Source of the DNA: JBAWAP01 sp049589355
GTDB lineage: Bacteria; Chloroflexota; Anaerolineae; VGOG01
Direction of reading: 5' to 3'
Assembly (NCBI GenBank): GCA_049589355.1
Contig: JBAWAP010000099.1
Location: 1 to 9,940 of the forward strand
Length of the DNA stretch: 9,940 nucleotides
Positions 1 to 3,857 of the stretch are shown here, piece by piece; position 1 is the first letter of the stretch, and the number at the start of each line of letters is the position of its first letter. Position numbers and translations under genes: made by a program. The notes under the pieces were generated by a model. That model saw nothing but the letters and a program-made list of their open reading frames with translations, made no database searches and was not told the DNA's origin.

Positions 1-1
1 G

Positions 2-370
2 TATACGCAGGCGAATCCGGCCAAGCCCTTCAGGTATCCCGGCGTCGAGGAGGAAGAGAAACCCCGTGGGTATCCTCGTGTCCAGTACGAGCGTACCTAC
101 GTGCTGCTCCCCCCCACTGCAGACGCCGCCTGGGTGCAGGCGGTGGTGGAGAGCACGTGGGATCAACGTCGGTACACCATCGGAGGCAGCGCCGATGACG
201 CGGGCGTCGGCGACCTGGATGTACGGCGTGTGATCGCCATCAATCCGCAAGACTGGCAAGGCGACCAGTCGTTGGAGGAGTTCTACGCGCAATATTACCC
301 CGGCGTCGAGTATGGGGCCATCACCGCCGCAACACCTGAGGAACTGGCACAGAAGTTAGCCAGCGAGTAG
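2..370 (+). CDS. 3' end of an unidentified protein (5' partial)
   Basis: The frame is open from base 2 to the TAG at 368-370, so the start lies left of the window and at least 122 residues are visible. A GTG at 101 could be read as a start, but the upstream frame has no stop and reads as plausible protein (a Pro/Glu/Arg-rich linker ending ...GYPRVQYERTY), so I treat it as the C-terminal part of a longer protein. The visible part runs from a YERTYVLLPP motif through WDQRRYTIGGSADDAG and DLDVRRVIAINP to QYYPGVEY and a C-terminal TPEELAQKL helix. This reads as a compact alpha/beta domain. I have an impression of similar C-terminal domains in Chloroflexota proteins of lysozyme or hypothetical type, but I cannot name the family and propose no function. 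A strong hairpin follows at 387-423. Confidence 0.6.
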   Translation, partial: YTQANPAKPFRYPGVEEEEKPRGYPRVQYERTYVLLPPTADAAWVQAVVESTWDQRRYTIGGSADDAGVGDLDVRRVIAINPQDWQGDQSLEEFYAQYYPGVEYGAITAATPEELAQKLASE

Positions 371-386
371 AGCTACATCCCGCTGT

Positions 387-423
387 CAGCGGCACCCTCG
401 TGAGGCTTGCGAGGGTGCTGCTG
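387..423 (+). terminator. 14-bp stem-loop after the first gene, probable terminator without a T-run
   Basis: CAGCGGCACCCTCG (387-400) pairs with CGAGGGTGCTGCTG (410-423) around a 9-base loop, with one G-T wobble (391:419). It begins 16 bases after the stop codon at 370. No T-tract follows (next bases are GCTCAGGGG), so it is not a textbook Rho-independent terminator. It may still end or stabilise the upstream transcript. Confidence 0.5.
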
Positions 424-462
424 GCTCAGGGGCCTCTGGCTCGGAGAGGCGTAAGTCGTTTG

Positions 463-471
463 TGATACAAT
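463..471 (+). promoter_or_regulatory. candidate extended -10 promoter for the HicB gene
   Basis: TGATACAAT at 463-471 combines an extended -10 (TG-n) with TACAAT, one base from TATAAT. I see no good -35 about 17 bases upstream (GC-rich, GGAGAG-like). Initiation near 478 would leave a leader of about 60 bases before the ATG at 540. The motif is short and could be chance. Confidence 0.35.
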
Positions 472-539
472 TGAGATGGCTCAACGAGGCTTGGCTGATG
501 CCGCGCATCTGAGGCACAGAATGACAGTGGAGGTGCTTG

Positions 540-812
540 ATGGTCATACGATTCATTCTGAGCGGCTACGTAGAACAGGCGATGGCTCACGCCGTCTACG
601 ACAAATTGGAAGATGGTACATTTGCCGGGCGCATTCCGCCGTGTAAGGGGATGGTGGCATTTGGATCTACCCTGTGCGAGTATGAGGAGGAATTGCGTTC
701 CACGCTAGAAGACTGGATACTGGTTGGCCTCAAGCTGAAGCATCCGCTGCCGGTGATTGCTGGTATTGATCTAAACAAGGAACCAAGCTATGAGCCGGTG
801 GACGCTGTGTAA
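540..812 (+). CDS. hicB: HicB-family antitoxin-like protein
   Basis: A 90-residue protein resembling the small HicB-like antitoxins that neutralise HicA mRNA-interferase toxins. Visible signs are the N-terminal strand-helix start (MVIRFILSGYVEQAM), the YDKLEDGTFAGRIPPCKGMVAFG stretch typical of the HicB partial RNase H-like fold, then a charged helix (CEYEEELRSTLEDWILVGL) and a short Pro-rich end. The length suits the version lacking a DNA-binding C-terminal domain. I chose ATG 540 over TTG 537 because GGAGGT (529-534) is spaced 5 bases from it. Its 3' end overlaps the HicA-like remnant by 23 bases, the coupling expected of a toxin/antitoxin operon with the antitoxin first. Family assignment is from recalled motifs. 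The antitoxin looks intact although its partner appears broken. Confidence 0.75.
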   Translation: MVIRFILSGYVEQAMAHAVYDKLEDGTFAGRIPPCKGMVAFGSTLCEYEEELRSTLEDWILVGLKLKHPLPVIAGIDLNKEPSYEPVDAV

Positions 813-927
813 GCGTCGGGATTTCATCCGGCGGTTGCGAAAAATCGGCTTTGTTCGGATGATGACACGAGAAGTGGAAGAGATCATAGGCCGCAAGATC
901 GCAGTTGACGAGTGGAACAAGCTGTGA
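790..927 (+). pseudogene. hicA: HicA-family toxin remnant with internal in-frame deletion
   Basis: A 45-codon frame starts at ATG 790 inside the end of the HicB-like gene and stops at TGA 925-927. The start (MSRWTLCKRRDFIRRLRKIG) matches the beginning of HicA-like toxins (double-stranded RNA-binding fold, mRNA cleavage). The end (RMMTREVEEIIGRKIAVDEW) matches their last helix. Members of this type are usually about 75 residues. The missing ~30 residues, between Phe21 and the RMM motif, would hold the G-x-x-H-x-x-M segment with the catalytic histidine and the EYSVPQL region. No histidine remains in the frame. The likeliest reading is a toxin inactivated by an in-frame internal deletion. The family length and missing segment are from memory, not an alignment. 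A genuine small protein is possible but less likely. Confidence 0.68.
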
Positions 928-949
928 CGACTAATGTCGTTAACACCCC

Positions 950-969
950 GTTATACGCCATCGGGCGGG
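950..969 (+). repeat. left arm of imperfect inverted repeat flanking the DUF4258/MqsA-like pair
   Basis: GTTATACG (950-957), five bases, then GGGCGGG (963-969). The reverse complement of 1528-1547 carries the same two boxes with the same five-base gap. The arm ends 7 bases before the DUF4258 start codon and could overlap its regulatory region. Confidence 0.55.
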
Positions 970-976
970 AAGAAGA

Positions 977-1276
977 ATGCCACGACGACTCCTCGAACGA
1001 ATACGGTACGTCATACTCAGCGGCGAGTACGACTTGATCCGTCATGCCATTGACGAGATGGCAGAGGATGGGCTGGGCATCTTTGATGTTGAGAGTGCTG
1101 TTCTCGACGGCGAAATCACAAAGACGGAAACAGATGACCCACGCGGGCCAAGATACACCATTATCGGGCTGGCGGAAGACCGAAAGACGGAAGTGGGGGT
1201 AGTTGGTCGTTTCACCGAAACGGGCATCTATCTCATCATCACCGTCTACGAGGTCACGGAACGAGAGGAATGGTAA
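977..1276 (+). CDS. DUF4258 domain protein, putative toxin of a type II-like pair
   Basis: A 99-residue protein with the DUF4258 pattern: an N-terminal helix (LLERIRYVILSGEYDLIRHAIDEM) holding the conserved His of the R-H-A-x-x-E/R-M motif, a middle strand region (ESAVLDGEITKTETDD), and PRYTIIGLAEDR followed by strands ending in YLIITVYEV. DUF4258 proteins are commonly found beside YgiT/MqsA-type zinc-finger genes and are suspected BrnT/RelE-like RNA-targeting toxins. That role is inferred here from the family and the neighbour. ATG 977 is preceded by the purine-rich GGGAAGAAGA, a modest ribosome-binding site. The stop (TAA 1274-1276) overlaps the start of the next gene, so translation is probably coupled. 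Length and motifs look complete. Confidence 0.75.
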   Translation: MPRRLLERIRYVILSGEYDLIRHAIDEMAEDGLGIFDVESAVLDGEITKTETDDPRGPRYTIIGLAEDRKTEVGVVGRFTETGIYLIITVYEVTEREEW

Positions 1277-1515
1277 AAATGTACGGATACAAATGTGAAT
1301 ACTGCGATGGCATCGTGCAGGAGCGGGTGGTAGAACGAGAAGCATTCAAGCACCGACACGGCTTCGTCATTCTGGAGAAAGTGCCCGTTGGTGTGTGCGA
1401 CAAGTGTGGTTACCGCTACTACCACTCAACTCTGTTGCATCGAGTTGAGGAGATTGCTGCAGAGAAGAAAGCGCCAGAGCGAATGGAGATGGTTCCTGTC
1501 GCTGCTTTTGCGTGA
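1270..1515 (+). CDS. YgiT/MqsA-type zinc-finger protein, putative antitoxin
   Basis: An 81-residue protein with two CxxC pairs, C9-E-Y-C12 and C43-D-K-C46, that would bind one zinc as in the N-terminal domain of MqsA. Between them lie VVEREAF and a strand ending in VPVGVCDKCGY, the usual YgiT-type pattern. After the finger come a helix (HSTLLHRVEEIAAEK) and a short hydrophobic tail. The DNA-binding helix-turn-helix domain of full MqsA (about 131 residues) is absent, so any autoregulation would need another mode. The first ATG (1270) overlaps the upstream stop by 7 bases. AGAGGA at 1264-1269 abuts it with no spacing, whereas the in-frame ATG at 1279 has ideal 9-base spacing, so the protein may begin three residues later. 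Its role as antitoxin to the DUF4258 protein is inferred from gene order. Confidence 0.75.
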   Translation: MVKMYGYKCEYCDGIVQERVVEREAFKHRHGFVILEKVPVGVCDKCGYRYYHSTLLHRVEEIAAEKKAPERMEMVPVAAFA

Positions 1516-1527
1516 ATATGGGGGGAA

Positions 1528-1547
1528 CCCGCCCAACGTCGTATAAC
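1528..1547 (-). repeat. right arm of inverted repeat flanking the DUF4258/MqsA-like pair
   Basis: CCCGCCC (1528-1534), five bases, then CGTATAAC (1540-1547). This is the reverse complement of the boxes at 950-969 with identical spacing and only the five central bases unmatched. It begins 12 bases after the MqsA-like stop codon. The two arms enclose the gene pair almost exactly. The outer box is also the first strand of the large fold-back at 1540-1692. Confidence 0.55.
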
Positions 1548-1692
1548 ACGGGCTTCCCGACTGACGCCCAAATTCGCCGCTTGCTTTTCACCCAGTGTCG
1601 TTGGTTTGCCAAGGCCAGAGACAACCGGAGGGTGACTTGACAGCGACAGCGTGGCGAACTTCGGGAAGCCCGATCACGATATGTGATATACG
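1540..1692. repeat. nested fold-back (imperfect palindrome) of about 150 bases
   Basis: Several stems nest in register. CGGGCTTCCCGA (1549-1560) pairs perfectly with TCGGGAAGCCCG (1661-1672). Outside it, CGTATAACA resembles the complement of TGTGATATACG (1682-1692) after a bulge. Inside, TTCGCCGC (1573-1580) pairs with GTGGCGAA (1651-1658, one G-T), TCACCC (1588-1593) with GGGTGA (1630-1635), and TTGG (1601-1604) with CCAA (1609-1612). I find no convincing gene in the stretch. It could be a recombination site that folds as single strand, a miniature mobile element, or a structured RNA. Nothing visible decides between these. Confidence 0.5.
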
Positions 1693-1703
1693 AGATGAGT
1701 CAA

Positions 1704-1830
1704 CGAAAGTTGGCCGATGGGTGCGAGGATGCCCCTGATGGTTGCTCAGGCCAACGAAGCAAACAACGCAACCGATGAGACGCCAGCCAAGGTTGCGCCC
1801 TTGCGTGCCCTGAGGCTGGCGTTTTGTATG
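1704..1830 (+). repeat. structured repeat element, copy 1
   Basis: A 127-base sequence repeated at 2309-2437 with about 8 substitutions and a 2-base length difference. It can form stem 1, GTTGGCC (1709-1715) with GGCCAAC (1749-1755), enclosing an inner stem GGG(T)GC (1719-1724) with GCCCC (1731-1735), and a 3' stem ACGCCAGCC (1780-1788) with GGCTGGCGT (1814-1822) before TTTT. CGCAACC (1767-1773) can also pair with GGTTGCG (1791-1797), but that pairing has a mismatch in copy 2. The layout resembles a transcribed leader or small RNA ending in a terminator. I cannot match it to a known class. Confidence 0.6.
1778..1825 (+). terminator. intrinsic-terminator-like hairpin at the end of repeat copy 1
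   Basis: The stem of 1780-1788 with 1814-1822 (ACGCCAGCC/GGCTGGCGT) has a 25-base loop containing a small AAGG/CCTT stem, and is followed by TTTT (1822-1825). The T-run is short and the loop long, so it would be a moderate terminator. It is conserved in the second copy, where the T-run is one base longer. Confidence 0.45.
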
Positions 1831-1923
1831 CGCTGGAATCACTGACTGCGCGCCCGTCATGTTCATCGAAAATGCGCGCCAGTTCGCCAATGGTGCGCGC
1901 TTCCGGGGGACGTGCTGCTCAGC
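1831..1923. other. non-coding spacer with a GC-rich hairpin
   Basis: GCGCGC (1874-1879) can pair with GCGCGC (1895-1900) across a short loop, extended by C1880-G1893 beside a bulge. A minus-strand frame reads ARPPEARTIGELARIFDEHD-like residues for about 25 codons but has no start and no recognisable continuation, so I do not call a gene. The promoter of the coiled-coil gene begins immediately after. Confidence 0.3.
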
Positions 1924-1953
1924 TTGACAGGATACATGGGGGTGTGCTACAAT
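1924..1953 (+). promoter_or_regulatory. sigma70-type promoter of the coiled-coil gene
   Basis: A perfect TTGACA (1924-1929) and TACAAT (1948-1953) are separated by 18 bases. Initiation near 1960 would give a leader of about 20 bases carrying the ribosome-binding site GAGAGGAG (1968-1975). An ATG at 1952 overlaps the -10 box, so it cannot be the start used from this promoter. Confidence 0.65.
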
Positions 1954-1981
1954 GAGAACAAGCGTAAGAGAGGAGATGAAT

Positions 1982-2275
1982 ATGGAATGGAATGATGAGA
2001 AGCAAGCCCGGCTAAACGCACTGCGCGCTGCCGAGTTGACGGGCACGCTGGACGAAGCGAGCCAAGCAGAGTTAACCGCACTGATCGAGTCCCTTGAAGC
2101 GGAAGAGCGGGAGCGGTTGGCGCCGGCGTTAGCTCAGATGCAGGCAGAGCAGGCTGCGCTACGCCAACAAGTGCAAGAGAGCGAAGCCGCGAATGAGCAA
2201 CTGGTGATCCTGGCCGCACAACAGGAGCAATTGCTGGCCGAGTTGCAGATCAACGCAGAGTTGACACGCGAGTAG
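1982..2275 (+). CDS. small acidic coiled-coil protein of unknown function
   Basis: A 97-residue protein, almost wholly helical by composition, with Leu, Ala, Glu and Gln dominating. The N-terminal part (MEWNDEKQARLNALRAAELT) is followed by TLDEASQAELTALIESLEAEERERL. From about residue 50 to the end there is a heptad-like coiled coil (QMQAEQAALRQQVQESEAAN, then repeated LLAEL/QQEQL runs). It has no signal peptide, membrane segment, cysteine or catalytic motif. ATG 1982 was chosen because GAGAGGAG (1968-1975) sits 6 bases upstream. ATG 1976 would have no spacing, and ATG 1952 lies in the -10 box. It has its own promoter and sits between the two repeat copies, so it is probably monocistronic. 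I do not recognise the family. A role in protein-protein interaction is only a guess from the coiled coil. Confidence 0.65.
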   Translation: MEWNDEKQARLNALRAAELTGTLDEASQAELTALIESLEAEERERLAPALAQMQAEQAALRQQVQESEAANEQLVILAAQQEQLLAELQINAELTRE

Positions 2276-2308
2276 GCTGTTGAGGCTGGCAGAGATGCGG
2301 GCCACCGT

Positions 2309-2437
2309 CGAAAGTTGGCCAATAGGTGCGAAGATGCCCTTGATGATTGCTCAGGCCAACGAAGCAAACACCGCAACCGATGAGACGCCAGCCAAGGATG
2401 CGCCCTTGCGTGCCCTGAGGCTGGCGTTTTTGGTATG
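2309..2437 (+). repeat. structured repeat element, copy 2
   Basis: The second copy of the element at 1704-1830. Stem 1 (GTTGGCC/GGCCAAC) and the terminator stem are unchanged. In the inner stem the outermost pair changes from G-C (1719:1735) to A-T (2324:2340), which preserves pairing. The alternative 7-bp stem of copy 1 is broken here by one base (GGATGCG). It ends 14 bases before the ATG of the protease remnant at 2452, so it would lie in that gene's leader. Confidence 0.6.
2386..2431 (+). terminator. intrinsic-terminator-like hairpin at the end of repeat copy 2
   Basis: CGCCAGCC (2386-2393) pairs with GGCTGGCG (2419-2426) and is followed by five T residues (2427-2431). It lies 20 bases before the protease remnant's start codon, a position where premature termination could control a downstream gene. 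It may equally just end transcription from the coiled-coil gene. Confidence 0.5.
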
Positions 2438-2451
2438 AGGAAGTGCAGCTA

Positions 2452-2594
2452 ATGCCCGTTATCGAGAAAGAGGTCAAGCTTGTGGGTTCCAAGGGGAGCA
2501 CGAACTGGTCGGCCTGTTCGACAGCGGGGCCACCTACTCCTGCATTGATCGGGACTTAGCCGAGAAGTTGGGACCGCTGTGTCCCAAGAGATAA
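2452..2594 (+). pseudogene. retropepsin-like aspartic protease remnant, frameshifted and truncated
   Basis: ATG 2452, preceded by GAGGAAG (2437-2443, 8-base spacing), begins MPVIEKEVKLVGSKG. At the G-run 2493-2496 the sensible reading moves to another frame and continues EHELVGLFDSGATYSCIDRD, then LAEKLGPLCPKR and TAA at 2592-2594. FDSGATYS is the catalytic D-S-G-A motif of clan AA proteases (Asp codon 2520-2522), which dimerise to form the active site. One lost base explains the shift. The unshifted frame stops at 2557-2559. Family members are usually 110-130 residues with a second glycine-rich loop, so the gene is also cut short by more than half. I judge it non-functional. A sequencing error could explain the shift but not the truncation. 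Confidence 0.65.
2568..2587. other. 7-bp hairpin at the broken end of the protease remnant
   Basis: TTGGGAC (2568-2574) pairs perfectly with GTCCCAA (2581-2587) around a 6-base loop, 25 bases before the glycosyltransferase start. No T-run follows. It may be the scar of the rearrangement that cut the protease gene, a weak terminator, or chance. Confidence 0.35.
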
Positions 2595-2612
2595 CGCAGG
2601 GGGTACGCACCT

Positions 2613-3821
2613 ATGTCTCTTGCGATAGACCCCATTATCTCCAATGTGTTCTTCACTCTGAGCCTGTTTCCTCACTTCAGGCAGCCCAGTGCTGGTCAGG
2701 TCTGTGAGAACATTGGGCATGACCTACCCTCCATTTCAGTACTTCTTCCCCTGTTCAGGGAGAAGAAAGAGGATATTGAGATCACCCTGACATCCCTCAA
2801 AGGGCAAACCTTCCCCAGAGGCAAACTCGAGGTGATTCTGATTGTCGAGCCGGGAGATGGTGAAACTGGCATGTATGCCTCTGAAGCTGTGCAAGGGCTG
2901 GAGATGCTGGGGATCAAAAGCAAAGTAGTAACTAGTGACGGGAATCCCAGGATGAAACCGCGCGCGCTTAACGTTGCATTGAGAGAGGTCGAGAACGAGT
3001 TCATCTGTGTTTACGACGCAAGCGATTTCATTGAGAGAGACCAGATAGAGCAAGCAGTTTCACTCATGCTTGAAGGAAACTATGATGTGGTCCAGGCAAA
3101 GGTCTGCCGGCAAGGCTCCACAATTCTGAGCAGACTGCTATGGCTCGATACCCTGCTCTGGTTCAAGAAATACGTTCCAATGATTGTGGGACTGACCGGT
3201 GGATTCCCGCTCAGTGGTGAGGGTCTCTTTGTCAGAAAGAGCGTGTTGGAAGAAGTGGGCTACTTTCCCGAAGTGCTGACAGAAGATGCTTGCCTGGGAT
3301 TGCTGTTGACTGAACGAGGCAAACGATTCGCCCTGTTGGAGTCAACCGTGATTGAGAAGGCTCCCAGAAACGCCCAGGCGCACTTCCGACAGAAATTGAG
3401 ATGGTATAGAGGCTATTTGACCTGTCTTAGGCTCTTGATTCGGTCCCGGATGAATATCAGGAAAAAGCTGGCTTTCTCGTTGGTCTTTGGGGCGCCGATT
3501 GTTGGGGCTTTGGCCTTTGTCTCCTGGGTGCTTTTCATCAGTTATTGGGGTACACGACTCCTGGTGCCTGAGTTGGATCTCGTTGCTCCTTGGATGTTTC
3601 ATCCAGCATACACCTATGCCCTCTATTTCTGGTCCCTCGGCCTGACCTTCCTTGGCCCATTGACGGGCATCTTCTCTTACCTGAGCGTCGTCCCAGCCCA
3701 GGAGCAGCGAAGATTCGTCCCCTTGGTGCTGTTAACACCCCTGTATTGGATATTCGCCAGTGTCTGTGCCATGAGCGCCTTTTTCCAAAGCGCAACCCAT
3801 TGGTACAAGACCGAAAGATAG
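2613..3821 (+). CDS. family 2 glycosyltransferase, membrane-bound, processive-type
   Basis: A 402-residue inverting GT2 enzyme that would transfer a sugar from a nucleotide donor to a growing glycan or lipid acceptor at the cytoplasmic face. Signs in order: GT-A start ISVLLPLFREKKEDIEITL (residues 41-59); KPRALNVAL (115-123); metal/nucleotide motif D135-A-S-D138; acceptor region SGEGLFVRKSVLEEVG with the catalytic T223-E-D225; and Q260-K-L-R-W264, the QxxRW motif of processive synthases such as cellulose, hyaluronan and poly-GlcNAc synthases. Three C-terminal membrane spans follow, near 287-311, 333-359 and 368-392. There is no N-terminal span and no PilZ domain. Substrate cannot be told. ATG 2613 has a loosely spaced GGGGG (2600-2604). 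The giant RHS gene starts 36 bases downstream with its own ribosome-binding site, implying one operon. Appears intact. Confidence 0.85.
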   Translation: MSLAIDPIISNVFFTLSLFPHFRQPSAGQVCENIGHDLPSISVLLPLFREKKEDIEITLTSLKGQTFPRGKLEVILIVEPGDGETGMYASEAVQGLEMLGIKSKVVTSDGNPRMKPRALNVALREVENEFICVYDASDFIERDQIEQAVSLMLEGNYDVVQAKVCRQGSTILSRLLWLDTLLWFKKYVPMIVGLTGGFPLSGEGLFVRKSVLEEVGYFPEVLTEDACLGLLLTERGKRFALLESTVIEKAPRNAQAHFRQKLRWYRGYLTCLRLLIRSRMNIRKKLAFSLVFGAPIVGALAFVSWVLFISYWGTRLLVPELDLVAPWMFHPAYTYALYFWSLGLTFLGPLTGIFSYLSVVPAQEQRRFVPLVLLTPLYWIFASVCAMSAFFQSATHWYKTER

Positions 3822-3857
3822 CCTGGACGATCTTGAGCCAGGAAGAGAGGAACTATC

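Noticed and set aside
1042..1345. Minus-strand frames opposite the DUF4258 gene (884-1345 and 1042-1227)
   Set aside because: They are shadows of the + strand gene, with unlikely composition and no ribosome-binding site.
1531..1715. A canonical integron attC site (GCCCAAC at 1531, GTTGGCC at 1709)
   Set aside because: The second box does not fit GTTRRRY, the spacing is too long, the second box is also an arm of the structured repeat, and no integrase gene is in the window. Kept only as a possibility in the findings.
1714..1748. Resemblance of GGCCGATGGG...CTGATGG to parts of a fluoride riboswitch
   Set aside because: The interval is too short, the pseudoknot partners and the conserved GCC/GGC stem are missing, and copy 2 changes GATG to AATA.
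1588..2501. Two minus-strand frames (1588-2046 and 2250-2501) sharing a segment around KRQPQGTQGR
   Set aside because: The shared protein segment is only the reverse translation of the duplicated structured element. It has no ribosome-binding site, and the differences between copies do not favour silent changes.
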